Part shown: positions 54,805 through 63,825 of the stretch, one piece after another | Layout of the letters: every line of letters starts with the position of its first letter | How positions within the stretch are numbered: position 1 is the first letter of the stretch | DNA from: Pigmentiphaga kullae | Lineage (GTDB): Bacteria; Pseudomonadota; Gammaproteobacteria; Burkholderiales; Burkholderiaceae_B | DNA length: 64,000 bases | Reading direction: 5' to 3' | Assembly (NCBI RefSeq): GCF_004216695.1 | Contig: NZ_SGXC01000003.1 | Coordinates: forward strand, 868,001-932,000 | Program-made: the position numbers and the translations under genes | Notes under the pieces: model-generated | Seen by the model: only the letters and a program-made list of their open reading frames with translations | Database searches by the model: none | What the model was told of the DNA's origin: nothing

Positions 54805-55089
54805 GGAAATTCCTCGATGATTGGGGGAGGACGGAAGCGTTCCGTCCCGACAGTCATCAGCTTAGTGGCTGGCCCATGAGGGAAAAACTGGGGTGGCCGC
54901 CATAGTTTGTTTCGGTTTACGGTCGAATCCCGCCCCTTTTGCAGCGCCGTAGGCAAGGGTTACATCCATTCCTGTTCCCCGGGAAGCGACGAGCGTATAG
55001 ATTGGGGCCATGTCCGACGGCCATGGTCAGGCATCGCGCTTGCTACGGCCGGGGGGAGGACGCTCTGCCGCTGTCCCAAGGAGCCCATA

Positions 55090-56118
55090 TTGACCACCAT
55101 GCTTCGAGGTCCCGCGCACAGGATGGCCGGGAACGACACCGCCTTTTCGATGGAAGGCGCACCGTCCCCCGGGCGGCGCGCCGATACCGCGCCGCTCGAC
55201 AATCGCGCGGCGGAACTGGCTGCCGGCCTGCGGGCCGCCCAGGCCCACATCGATCCGAAATTCCTTTACGACGCGCAGGGATGCGTGCTGTTCAACGCCA
55301 TTTGCGAACTCGAGGAGTACTACCCGACGCGCACCGAGCGGGCGATCTTCGAGGCCCATCGCGGCGCCATCGCCCGAGCCCTGCCGCGCCGCCTCCAATG
55401 GGTCGATCTGGGCTGCGGGGATTGCGCGAAGTCGCGCGCCTGGCTTGCCCACGTTGACGCCTGTCGGTACCTGGGCGTGGACATCGCCGCCGATTGCCTG
55501 CGGCACGAAGTGGCCGCGCTGGGGCGCAAGTTTCCCCAGGTCGACTGCGTGGCGGTGGAAGCGGATTTTTCGGCGGACCTGGATCTGAGCCGGCATCTGG
55601 CCGACATCCAGGAACATCCGCCGGTGTTCTTCTACCCCGGATCGTCCATCGGCAACTTCGATCCCGAGCGGGCCGTCGCGCTGATGGCCGCGATCGGCAG
55701 GCAGGCCGGCCCGCGCGGCAGCCTGCTGATCAGCGCCGATCTGCGCAAGGACAGGCGCGTGATGGAGCGCGCCTATGCCGATGACCTGGGGGTGACGGCG
55801 GCATTCAACCGTAACGTGCTGCGTGTGTGCAACCGTGTGCTGGGCAGCGATTTCCAGCCCGCCGAATTCGATCACGAGTCGCGTTTCGACGACGGCCACG
55901 GCCGTATCGAGATGCGGTTGCGGGCCAGGCAGCGGCAGCGCGTGCGCTGGGGATCGTCGGAGCGGGTCTTCGAGGCCGGCGAGGACATCGTGACCGAGCA
56001 TTCGTACAAGTACACGCCGGCTCAGTTCGACGCCATGCTGGCGCGGGCGGGTTTCTCGGTACGCGACATGTGGACCGATCCGCGTTCGTGGTTCGGCGTT
56101 TTCCTGGCGCAGCGATGA
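55090..56118 (+). CDS. egtD: L-histidine N-alpha-methyltransferase EgtD (TTG start)
   Basis: Trimethylates histidine to hercynine with three SAM molecules, the first step of ergothioneine synthesis. 342 residues: FLYDAQGCVLFNAICELEEYYPTRTE at the N-terminal substrate domain, SAM motif WVDLGCGDCAKSR, and FFYPGSSIGNFDP, all hallmarks of EgtD. AAGGAG (55078-55083) is six bases before a TTG at 55090 but 15 before the next in-frame ATG (55099), so TTG is preferred. Its stop overlaps egtB (ATGA). Confidence 0.93.
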   Translation: MTTMLRGPAHRMAGNDTAFSMEGAPSPGRRADTAPLDNRAAELAAGLRAAQAHIDPKFLYDAQGCVLFNAICELEEYYPTRTERAIFEAHRGAIARALPRRLQWVDLGCGDCAKSRAWLAHVDACRYLGVDIAADCLRHEVAALGRKFPQVDCVAVEADFSADLDLSRHLADIQEHPPVFFYPGSSIGNFDPERAVALMAAIGRQAGPRGSLLISADLRKDRRVMERAYADDLGVTAAFNRNVLRVCNRVLGSDFQPAEFDHESRFDDGHGRIEMRLRARQRQRVRWGSSERVFEAGEDIVTEHSYKYTPAQFDAMLARAGFSVRDMWTDPRSWFGVFLAQR

Positions 56119-57386
56119 ACGCGCGCGACGATGTGTTCGTTCCCGAGTTGCTGGCCCGCCGGGCGGCGGGCGTGCGCGCGGCCACGCTGGCGCTGCTGGA
56201 CGGGCTGACGCCCGAGGACTGCATGTTGCAGTCCATGCCCGAGGCCAGTCCGGTCAAGTGGCACGTCGGCCATGTCGCATGGTTCTTCGAGACCTTCGTG
56301 CTCGAGCCGTGGCAGCCGGGGTTCCGGCCCTTCGATCCGGCCTTCCGCGAGCTGTTCAACTCCTACTACGTGGGCGTGGGCGAGCGCCATCCGCGCGGGC
56401 AGCGGGGACTGCTCTCGCGTCCGTCGCTGGACCGGGTCATGGCCTACCAGCAGTCGGTGCTGGAACGCCTGCTCGAATGGATGGACGATGCCGCGCCGCC
56501 GCAGGCGCTGGCGCTGGTCGAACTGGGCCTGCACCACGAGCAGCAGCACCAGGAACTGATCGCGACCGACCTGAAGCATCACTTCTGGCACAACCCCTTG
56601 TTGCCCGGGTGGCGTCCGGCTCCGGCCGGGGAAGCGATGGCGGATCCCGGGCCGGCGGCGTTCCGACGCTACGACGCGGGGCTGGCGGACCTGGGGCATG
56701 CGGGCGACGGTTTCGCCTTCGACAACGAGGCGCCCCGGCATCGCGTCTGGGTGGAGGCGTTCGAGCTGGCGCAGCGCCCGGTTTCGAATGCGGAGTACCT
56801 GGCTTTCATCGAGGACGGCGGCTATGGCCGGCCGGACCTGTGGCTGTCCGACGGCTGGGATGCGCGCGTGCGAGGCGGTTGGGACATGCCGCTGTACTGG
56901 ATGCGGGACGACGGGCGATGGGCGTGCCATACGGCGGCCGGCCCGCTGCCCATGGATCCGGCCGAGCCCGTCTGCCACCTGAGCTACTACGAGGCCGATG
57001 CCTATGCCCGCTGGGCGGGCGCCCGGCTGCCGACCGAGCAGGAATGGGAGCGTGCCGCCGCGCAGGCCATGGCCGAGGGCGCCAGCCTGCCGGCCGACGG
57101 GGATTTCGCCGAGTCCGGGCTGCTGCACCCGGCGCGGCTGCGCGCGGACGCACCCGGTTTCCTGGGCGGTGTCTGGGAATGGACGCAGAGCGCTTACCTG
57201 CCGTATCCGGGGTTTCGCCCGGCCGCGGGCGCGGTGGGGGAATACAACGGCAAATTCATGATCAACCAGATGGTGCTGCGGGGCGGGTCCTGCGCCACGC
57301 CGCGCAGCCACATCCGCCACACCTACCGCAATTTCTTCGCGCCGGGTTCGCGCTGGCAGTATGCCGGCCTGAGGCTGGCGCGCTGA
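56115..57386 (+). CDS. egtB: Ergothioneine sulfoxide synthase EgtB
   Basis: Non-heme iron enzyme that couples hercynine and a thiol using O2. 423 residues: N-terminal DinB-like domain with the iron ligands H50 or H53 (WHVGHVAWFFE) and H141-x3-H145-x-E147 (HHEQQHQEL), then a C-terminal FGE-sulfatase domain with LPTEQEWERAAAQA and WEWTQSAYLPYPGF. The window has no egtA, egtC or egtE, so either cysteine is used directly (EgtB of the Burkholderiales type) or the C-S lyase is encoded elsewhere. Translationally coupled to egtD. Confidence 0.94.
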   Translation: MNARDDVFVPELLARRAAGVRAATLALLDGLTPEDCMLQSMPEASPVKWHVGHVAWFFETFVLEPWQPGFRPFDPAFRELFNSYYVGVGERHPRGQRGLLSRPSLDRVMAYQQSVLERLLEWMDDAAPPQALALVELGLHHEQQHQELIATDLKHHFWHNPLLPGWRPAPAGEAMADPGPAAFRRYDAGLADLGHAGDGFAFDNEAPRHRVWVEAFELAQRPVSNAEYLAFIEDGGYGRPDLWLSDGWDARVRGGWDMPLYWMRDDGRWACHTAAGPLPMDPAEPVCHLSYYEADAYARWAGARLPTEQEWERAAAQAMAEGASLPADGDFAESGLLHPARLRADAPGFLGGVWEWTQSAYLPYPGFRPAAGAVGEYNGKFMINQMVLRGGSCATPRSHIRHTYRNFFAPGSRWQYAGLRLAR

Positions 57387-57396
57387 GGAGCCTCGC

Positions 57397-57627
57397 ATGA
57401 AGGAACCCGAGAAGCGGCGGCCGGAGCGCACCCGCACCCAGGACGACCTGGGGAGGGGCGAGCCGCGGCTGCCCCACGAGCACGATGAATCGCACGACAG
57501 CCAGGAAAGCGCGCCGCGCAAGGTGATCGAGCAGGCTTACGAGGATGTGCAGTCGGGCCAGGAAGATACCGATCTTCGTTCCAGCGGCGGCCGGCGCGAG
57601 CCCAGCGTGCCGCGCAACGAGGACTGA
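57397..57627 (+). CDS. Small charged disordered protein
   Basis: 76 residues, 10 bp after egtB on the same strand, MKEPEKRRPERTRTQDD onwards. Almost entirely polar (Glu, Arg, Asp, Gln, Ser), with no hydrophobic core, cysteine or signal peptide. It is probably expressed with egtDB. I recognise no family; a stress or RNA-binding accessory role would be guesswork. Confidence 0.55.
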   Translation: MKEPEKRRPERTRTQDDLGRGEPRLPHEHDESHDSQESAPRKVIEQAYEDVQSGQEDTDLRSSGGRREPSVPRNED

Positions 57628-57642
57628 TCCGCCCGCTCGCGC

Positions 57643-59598
57643 TCAGCGCGCCTTGCCCTTGCCTTTGGGGGCGGGCGCGTCGGCGTTGCGGCGCGCCTCG
57701 CGCAGGTTCGACAACAGCCCCTGGCAGTCGGCATCGGTGCCCGGGCCGGTTTCGATCAGCGGGATCAGAGCGGCCAGGGGATTGATGAAGGCCAGTGCAA
57801 CGGAGGCGCCGGCGCGCGCGAACAGCGAGGCCTTGTCGATCTTGAAGTCGGGCGCGCCGAAGGTGCCGACGATGTCGATGGGCGAGCGCGCCACGAGGAT
57901 GCTCTTGTCCTTGGGGCGGGGTTCGAAGCGCAGCGCCAGGCGCTCGTTGCGCAGGTCTATGGTGCCGTGGCCGTCGATGCGGGTGTCGTCGGTGTCGATG
58001 ACCAGGGCCTGCGAGGTGGCGATGCCGTCCTTGACCCCGAAGGTGGCGACCGCGCAGCGCAGCCGTGTTTCCTTGTCCCCGCCGATCAGGAAGCCCAGCG
58101 CCTGGGAGGCGTCCAGGCCGATGGCCTCGACCAGCAGGTTGGAGATTTCGCCGCCGGTCACGGCCATGCCCACCGTGCCGTCGGCACGCCCCAGCATGGC
58201 TCGTATCGAATTGCCCGCCGTCTTGAGCTTTACGTCGGCGCCCAGCGTGCCCTCGCTTTTCTGCATCAGTTTCACGTCGGGGAACAGCCGGTTCAGGCGC
58301 GCCCGCTGCACGCCGATACGGGCATCGGTGCGTATCACCGGCTGGCGCGCGTCCAGCGTGATGTCCGAGCGCAGTTCGCCGCCCGCGTAGCCGAAGTTCA
58401 GCGGCACCAGCTTGAGCACGCCGTCGTGCAGGATGAGGTGGGCGGAGAAGTCGTCGAAGGCCCAGGGACCGCGCACGCGCACGTCGCCCGCGTCCAGCGT
58501 GACGTCGGCATCGATGGCGTTGAGCCGCTCCAGCCTGAATTCGGCATCGGGCAGGATGCGGCGGTCGACCGCGGGCCGCGGCGCGGCCTGCGTCTTCTGC
58601 GCAGGCGCATCGTCGCGTACGCCGATCAGCGGCCCCAGATCCTTCATGTCCAGCACGCGGCTCTTGAGCCTGGCACGCAGCATGGGCTTGTCGCCGCGCA
58701 TCTCGTAGCTGGCATCGCCGGAGATGTCGGTCGAGCCTATCGTGCCAGCCATGCCCGACAGGTCGAAGTTCATGCCGGCACGCTTCAGGCGGCCCTTGAT
58801 GCGGTAGGGCGGGGTGGTGGGCAGGGGCAGGTTGATGTACGGATACAGCGTGGAGAGGGTGGGCCCGGCGATGTCCAGCGCCACGTCCACCGTGGCGTCG
58901 CCGAACGGATCGCCCACCAGGCCTTCGGCCCGGATGCGGGTGGGGCCGCCCTTGGCGTCGATGAAGAAGGGGAAGGGCGTGCCCGAATCGCGCAGCGCCA
59001 GGATGCCGCCGGTGCGCGCCACGCCGCCGAACGCGGCGTCATGGTAGCGGCCGCCGAATTCCAGCTTCATGCCGTAGGCCGGCCCCGAGGCGGGCGTCTC
59101 CATGCTGTCGGCCTGCAGGTGCGCATCGGCCTTCAGCACGCGGTCGTCGTAGTTCACCTTCACGCGGTTCAAGGACAGCGCGCGCAGCACCACGTCGGGG
59201 GGCGGTCCGCCGTCGTCCTGCGTGGCCAGGGTCCAGTTGTTGGCGCCCGAGGCATCGCGGGCCAGGTGCGCCTGGGCGCCGTCCACCGACAGCAGGTCCA
59301 GCACGACGGCCCGCCGCAGCAGGGGCAGCAGCCGGACGTGGACCTCGATGGATTCGGCTTCCAGCATGCGTTCGGGCCTGGCGTCGGGAATGTTGTCCAC
59401 GGCCAGTCCGTGCAGCCGGATGCGGGTGACGGGCCGCAGCCGCATCCGGAAGTCCTCGAGCACCACCTGCCGTCCGAGCTTCTCGGTGGCCAGCCGTTCC
59501 ACCGGCCCCCGCAGGAAGCGCCAGTCGGTCAGCAGCGCGGCGGCAACCAGAAGGACGATGATTCCAACGACGGCGGCAAGAATTCTTTTTGTTCGCAT
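57643..59598 (-). CDS. AsmA-family protein
   Basis: 651 residues starting MRTKRILAAVVGIIVLLVAAA: one N-terminal membrane anchor, then a large periplasmic beta-rich region. The AsmA N-terminal domain (VERLATEKLGRQVVLEDFRMRL), repeated DIDL/ALDIAG segments, and the C-terminal AsmA_2 region (RNERLALRFEPRPKDKSILV, PIDIVGTFGAPDFKID) are recognisable. Such proteins influence outer-membrane lipid or protein transport (inference from the family). It is convergent with the egt operon and 49 bp downstream of rpoN on the same strand. Confidence 0.88.
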   Translation of the reverse strand: MRTKRILAAVVGIIVLLVAAALLTDWRFLRGPVERLATEKLGRQVVLEDFRMRLRPVTRIRLHGLAVDNIPDARPERMLEAESIEVHVRLLPLLRRAVVLDLLSVDGAQAHLARDASGANNWTLATQDDGGPPPDVVLRALSLNRVKVNYDDRVLKADAHLQADSMETPASGPAYGMKLEFGGRYHDAAFGGVARTGGILALRDSGTPFPFFIDAKGGPTRIRAEGLVGDPFGDATVDVALDIAGPTLSTLYPYINLPLPTTPPYRIKGRLKRAGMNFDLSGMAGTIGSTDISGDASYEMRGDKPMLRARLKSRVLDMKDLGPLIGVRDDAPAQKTQAAPRPAVDRRILPDAEFRLERLNAIDADVTLDAGDVRVRGPWAFDDFSAHLILHDGVLKLVPLNFGYAGGELRSDITLDARQPVIRTDARIGVQRARLNRLFPDVKLMQKSEGTLGADVKLKTAGNSIRAMLGRADGTVGMAVTGGEISNLLVEAIGLDASQALGFLIGGDKETRLRCAVATFGVKDGIATSQALVIDTDDTRIDGHGTIDLRNERLALRFEPRPKDKSILVARSPIDIVGTFGAPDFKIDKASLFARAGASVALAFINPLAALIPLIETGPGTDADCQGLLSNLREARRNADAPAPKGKGKAR

Positions 59599-59647
59599 CG
59601 ACAGATTCCGCGGGAAGGGCAATGCCCCATCCCCGCGTTTTAATGGC

Positions 59648-61090
59648 TCAGGGCTGTTTGCGCAATTCCGCGGGCGGCAGCTTCATCAGGTCGCGGTACT
59701 TGGTGACGGTGCGGCGCGCTACCACCACGCCCTGTTCGGCCAGCATCCGGGTCAGCGAGACATCGGACAGGGGGTCGCGCCGGTTCTCGGCGGCGATCAT
59801 GTCGCGGATCAGGGCGCGCACGGCCGCGGCGGAACACCGTCCGCCCGTTTCGGTGGCCAGTTCGCGCGAGAAGAAATGCTTGAACTCGAACACGCCGCGC
59901 GGCGTGGCCATGTACTTGTTGTTCGTCGCGCGCGAGACCGTGGACTCGTGCAGATCCAGTTCCTCGGCCACCTTGCGCAGCACCAGCGGCTTGAGCGCGA
60001 TCTCGCCGTAGTCGAAGAAGGTGCGCTGGTGCGCGACGATGGCCTCGGCCACGCGCTGGATGGTGGTGAAGCGCTGCTCGACGTTGCGTATCAGCCAGCG
60101 CGCCTCCTGCAGTTCCTGCGCCAGCGGCGCGCGGTCGTCGCAGCGCGCCTTGCGGAACAGGTTGGCGTAGGCCTGGTGCAGGCGGGCCTTGGGCATGACC
60201 GCCGGGTTGGTGGAGATCACCCACTTGTTGCGGATCTTGCGCACGATCACGTCGGGCACGATGTGATCGGTGCCTTCTTCCGAGAAGGCGAACCCCGGCC
60301 GTGGCGTCAGGCTGCGTATCAGCCGGCAGGCCACCGCCAATTCCTCGTCGTTGCAGCCCAGCCGGCGGCGCAGCTCCGCCGTCTCGCGGCGCGCCATCAG
60401 GTCCAGGTAGCGGTCGGCGATTGCCATTGCCAGCGCGCGCCCGGGGGTGGCTTCGCGCTGCGCCGCCAGTTGCAGGTGCAGGCATTCTCCCAGGCTGCGG
60501 GCGGCCAGCCCCGGCGAGTCCAGGTGCTGGACCAGCGTCAGCGCGACCATCCATTCGTCGTGCGTGGGCGCGGGCTGCACGGACAGCGTGGCTGCCAGGT
60601 CGTCGAAGTCCTGGCGCAGGTAGCCGTCCTCGTCCAGCGCCTCGATGATGATCTCGGCCAGCAGCCGGTCGCGGTCTCCCAGCCGGTAGCCGCACAACTG
60701 CTGGTGGAGGTAGTCGTGCAGCCCCATGGAACTGTGCGTCCATTGCCCGATGTCGGGCCGGTCCTCGCCATCGTCGTCGCGGGTCCGGGTGCCGGCGTAA
60801 CTGCCGCCGTAGGGCTCCGGGTCGAACGCGGGAGGAGGAGGCTCGGGTGTGCCGTCGGCCTCGTCCGGGCTGGCGGCATTGCGGTCCACCGGAAGAATCG
60901 ATTCGCCGGCCTGTGCCGCGGCCGAGGCGTCCTGGTCGTCTTCCTCCAGGAAGGGGTTGTTCGCGATGGCTTGCTGCAGCTCCTGTGTGAACTCGAGCGC
61001 GGACATCTGCAATAGCTTGACGGACTGCTGGAGCCTGGGCGTCAAGGACAGTTGCTGCCGCACGCGCATGTCGTAAGTAGCTTGAACCAA
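59648..61090 (-). CDS. rpoN: RNA polymerase sigma-54 factor RpoN (TTG start)
   Basis: 480 residues: Gln/Leu-rich activator region I (VRQQLSLTPRLQQSVKLLQM), an acidic linker (about 45-110), core-binding region, the HTH around VAEELDLHESTVSRATNNKY and the C-terminal RpoN box ARRTVTKYRD (458-467; consensus ARRTVAKYRE). The TTG at 61090 has GGGAG six bases upstream; the alternative ATG at 61069 would remove seven residues. A sigma-54 activator gene lies 1.7 kb away. Neighbouring genes often seen with rpoN (hpf, lptB, ptsN) are absent. Confidence 0.93.
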   Translation of the reverse strand: MVQATYDMRVRQQLSLTPRLQQSVKLLQMSALEFTQELQQAIANNPFLEEDDQDASAAAQAGESILPVDRNAASPDEADGTPEPPPPAFDPEPYGGSYAGTRTRDDDGEDRPDIGQWTHSSMGLHDYLHQQLCGYRLGDRDRLLAEIIIEALDEDGYLRQDFDDLAATLSVQPAPTHDEWMVALTLVQHLDSPGLAARSLGECLHLQLAAQREATPGRALAMAIADRYLDLMARRETAELRRRLGCNDEELAVACRLIRSLTPRPGFAFSEEGTDHIVPDVIVRKIRNKWVISTNPAVMPKARLHQAYANLFRKARCDDRAPLAQELQEARWLIRNVEQRFTTIQRVAEAIVAHQRTFFDYGEIALKPLVLRKVAEELDLHESTVSRATNNKYMATPRGVFEFKHFFSRELATETGGRCSAAAVRALIRDMIAAENRRDPLSDVSLTRMLAEQGVVVARRTVTKYRDLMKLPPAELRKQP

Positions 61091-61224
61091 TGCCGTCTCC
61101 CATGCTTGGCCGGACCGCCGGCCGTTGAATGTCGCAATCCCCCTACGTGCAAGCTTCGTGCCAATGCGAAGCCGTAGGCATGATGCGCGGGACAGTGGAA
61201 AATAGCGTGCAGCTCTTGCCGCTT

Positions 61225-61239
61225 CGGTAAGTTTTACCG
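61225..61239. promoter_or_regulatory. Small palindrome in the rpoN/cardiolipin-synthase-like spacer
   Basis: CGGTAA-GTT-TTACCG, perfect 6-bp arms, in the 219-bp divergent spacer between rpoN (61090) and the gene at 61310. It could be an operator or part of a promoter; no regulator is assigned. Confidence 0.25.
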
Positions 61240-61309
61240 GTGCAAACGCCGGCTGGACAGGGGCTATGTTCGACGCAACGGGTCTGTCTCGTAACAGAAT
61301 GAGAAAAAC

Positions 61310-62701
61310 ATGCGAAGTTTCCTGCGCGTTCTTCTGTACGGCCTGTGCGCGGTGCTGCTGTGCCGCTGCGCCAACCCGCTTCCCGATCCGGCCAGCGGCG
61401 CCGAGCCGCGGCGCAAGGTCCGCATCTCCAGCGAAACCGGTCTGCTGACCTACCGCGAGAGCCGCCGCGTCATCCAGCAACTGGACGCCCGGGGCCAGGC
61501 GGGCGATTTCCTGGCGCGGCACCTGCAGGTCGAGGAGGCGGTGACCGATGCGCCGCTGGTCGTCGGCAACGAAGTGCGGCTGTTCGGCGACGGTCCCAGC
61601 ACTTATCGAGCGATGGAGGAAGCCATCGGCGCCGCGCGCCGCTTCATCCATCTGGAAAGCTACATCTTCGAGGACGACCGGATCGGCAATCTCGTGGCCG
61701 AGATGCTGATCGCCAAGCGCGCGCAAGGCGTCGCCGTGGCCGTCATGGTGGACGACATCGGCACCTTGTCCGTGCCGCCCGATCTGTTCGACCGCATGCG
61801 GCAGGCGGGTGTCCAGGTGGTCTTCTTCAATCCCGTCAATCCGCTCAAGAGCCGGGGCAACTGGTCCATCAACGAGCGCAGCCACCGCAAGATCCTGGTG
61901 GTGGATGGCGAGGTCGCCTTCGTCGGCGGGATCAACCTGAGCGACGTCTACGCGTCCCGTCCGGTGGCAGGTTCGGCCCGGGCCCACGAGGCCGAGGGCC
62001 GGCAGGACGCGCCCTGGCGGGACACGCACATCAGCATCCGCGGTCCCGCCGTGCCCGACGTCGAGCGCGTGTTCCTGGAAGGCTGGCGCAGCCAGGGCGG
62101 GCCGCCGCTGGGCGATATCGATTTTCTGCCGCAACAGCCCAAGCGCGGGCCGCACGTGGTGCGCATCCTGGTCAACCGCCCCGGTTCGACCGACAACCAT
62201 GCCATCTACCTGACGCTGCTGTCGGCCATCAACAGCTCGCAGCGGTCGGTGCACATCACCATGGCCTACTTCGTGCCCGATCCGGGCTTCATCGCGGCAC
62301 TGGCCGACGCCGCCCGCCGCGGGGTGGACGTGACGCTGCTGTTGCCGGGGTTCAGCGATTTCTCGATCGTGCTGCATGCCGGCCGTTCCCACTACGAGGA
62401 ACTGCTCGAAGCCGGCGTGAAGATCTACGAACGCAAGGACGTGCTGCTGCACGCCAAGACCGCCGTGGTGGACGGCGTCTGGTCCACGGCCGGCTCCAGC
62501 AATCTCGATTGGCGCAGCTTCACCTTGAACCACGAGATCAATGCCGTGATCCTGGGGGCCGATTTCGGTTCCCAGATGGAGGCCCTGTTCGAGCGCGACC
62601 GGCAGGCGTCCGTCCCGGTCGCGCTCGAACAGTGGAAGAAGCGGCCGCTGTCGGACAGGCTAAAGGAATTCATGTCGCGCCTGCTGGAGCGCTGGCTGTA
62701 G
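61310..62701 (+). CDS. Phospholipase D/cardiolipin synthase-like protein
   Basis: 463 residues with a hydrophobic N-terminus ending LCAVLLCRCANP (imperfect lipobox, possibly a lipoprotein or membrane anchor) and two HKD catalytic motifs: SHRKILVVDGEVAFVGGIN and LLHAKTAVVDGVWSTAGSSNLDW. This is the cardiolipin-synthase/PLD arrangement: transfer of a phosphatidyl group between phospholipids in the inner membrane. It lacks the double-helix start of ClsA and resembles ClsB/C-like enzymes. Divergent from rpoN. Confidence 0.87.
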   Translation: MRSFLRVLLYGLCAVLLCRCANPLPDPASGAEPRRKVRISSETGLLTYRESRRVIQQLDARGQAGDFLARHLQVEEAVTDAPLVVGNEVRLFGDGPSTYRAMEEAIGAARRFIHLESYIFEDDRIGNLVAEMLIAKRAQGVAVAVMVDDIGTLSVPPDLFDRMRQAGVQVVFFNPVNPLKSRGNWSINERSHRKILVVDGEVAFVGGINLSDVYASRPVAGSARAHEAEGRQDAPWRDTHISIRGPAVPDVERVFLEGWRSQGGPPLGDIDFLPQQPKRGPHVVRILVNRPGSTDNHAIYLTLLSAINSSQRSVHITMAYFVPDPGFIAALADAARRGVDVTLLLPGFSDFSIVLHAGRSHYEELLEAGVKIYERKDVLLHAKTAVVDGVWSTAGSSNLDWRSFTLNHEINAVILGADFGSQMEALFERDRQASVPVALEQWKKRPLSDRLKEFMSRLLERWL

Positions 62702-62714
62702 CGGCGGCCGGACG

Positions 62715-62767
62715 CTAGGGCCTGTTTCCGGCCTGTGCGAGCTCCTTTTAGCGCGAACAGGTCCTAG
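62715..62767. repeat. Imperfect inverted repeat overlapping the activator gene stop
   Basis: CTAGGGCCTGTTT (62715-62727) and GAACAGGTCCTAG (62755-62767) form 13-bp arms with two mismatched positions around a 27-nt loop. It fills the convergent gap and its right arm includes the stop codon of the sigma-54 activator gene. It resembles the ends of a small repeat rather than a classical terminator; there is only a TTTT in the loop. Confidence 0.45.
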
Positions 62768-63825
62768 GCGTCGCCGCCGCCGTGCTTGTAGGCGTCCAGC
62801 CGGTTGTAGAGCGTCTTCAGGCTGATGCCCAGCGTGCTGGCGGTCTGCCGCTTGTCGCCGCCGAAGTGCGACAGCGTCGCGAGGATGAGTTCGCGCTGGG
62901 CGTCCGGCAGCGGGATGCCCACCGCCAGTTCCAGGCTGCCCTCGCGCCGGACCACCCGGCGGTTGCGCGGCGCGGGCTCGGGGCTCTGCACTTCGACCTC
63001 GTCGTCGGCCAGGATGAATGCCCGGTGCACGGCGTTCTTCAGTTCCCGCACGTTGCCCGGCCAGTGGTACTGTCGCAGGCCGTCCAGGGTGCCCCGCGCG
63101 AAGCGCTTGCGGGTCTTCTCGGTCGCGTTGAGCTGGTCCAGGAAACGCTGCGCCAGCAGATCGATGTCGGCGGGCCGTTCGCGCAGGGGCGGAACCCGGA
63201 GCGGGAACACCGCCAGCCGGTACAACAGGTCTTCCCGGAAGCGTCCTTCCTGGACCGCCATCTGGGGATCGCGGTTGGTCGCGGCAATGACCCGGACGTC
63301 GGTGGAGAGCTGTTCCGTCCCCCCGACGCGGTGGAAGGTGGAGGTCTCGAGCACGCGCAGCAGCTTGATCTGCATCTCCGGGGCCATTTCCGTGATCTCG
63401 TCCAGGAAAATGGTGCCGCCGGCGGCGCGCTCGAAATACCCCACGTGCTGTTGGATGGCGCCGGTGAAGCTGCCTTTTTCGTGCCCGAACAGTTCGCCCT
63501 CGATCAGCGTCCCGGGGATGGCGCCACAGTTGACCGGGATGAAGGGGCCGCCGCCGCGCGGGCTCTTCTCGTGCAGCGTGCGCGCGACCAGTTCCTTGCC
63601 GGTGCCGCTTTCGCCCACGATCAGCACCGTCAGCGCGGTGGGGGCCACCTTTTCGATCTGCTGGTACAACTCGCGCATGGGCCCGGAACTGCCATACAGC
63701 AGCCCGTAGTACTGGGGCGGGAGAGCCGGGCAAACGGGTTCGGCCGCGAGCGGCGCCGCGTGGCCGCCGGCCGTGTCGGGCGCATCGGTTTCCACTATCG
63801 GTGCCAAGGCTTCGTCAGGGCGCAT
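62764..63825 (-). CDS. Sigma-54-dependent transcriptional activator without receiver domain
   Basis: 353 residues: a short variable N-terminus (about 50 residues, no receiver, PAS or GAF), the AAA+ domain with Walker A GESGTGKE, the sigma-54-contact loop GSFTGA (GAFTGA with Ser), Walker B GGTIFLDEI and EDLLYRLAVFPLRVPPLRERP, then a Fis-type HTH (KRQTASTLGISLKTLYNRL). The absence of a sensor domain is like PspF, so activity must be set by a partner protein. The ATG at 63825 follows AAGGA by seven bases; an ATG at 63843 is the alternative. It acts with RpoN, encoded nearby. Confidence 0.9.
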   Translation of the reverse strand: MRPDEALAPIVETDAPDTAGGHAAPLAAEPVCPALPPQYYGLLYGSSGPMRELYQQIEKVAPTALTVLIVGESGTGKELVARTLHEKSPRGGGPFIPVNCGAIPGTLIEGELFGHEKGSFTGAIQQHVGYFERAAGGTIFLDEITEMAPEMQIKLLRVLETSTFHRVGGTEQLSTDVRVIAATNRDPQMAVQEGRFREDLLYRLAVFPLRVPPLRERPADIDLLAQRFLDQLNATEKTRKRFARGTLDGLRQYHWPGNVRELKNAVHRAFILADDEVEVQSPEPAPRNRRVVRREGSLELAVGIPLPDAQRELILATLSHFGGDKRQTASTLGISLKTLYNRLDAYKHGGGDA

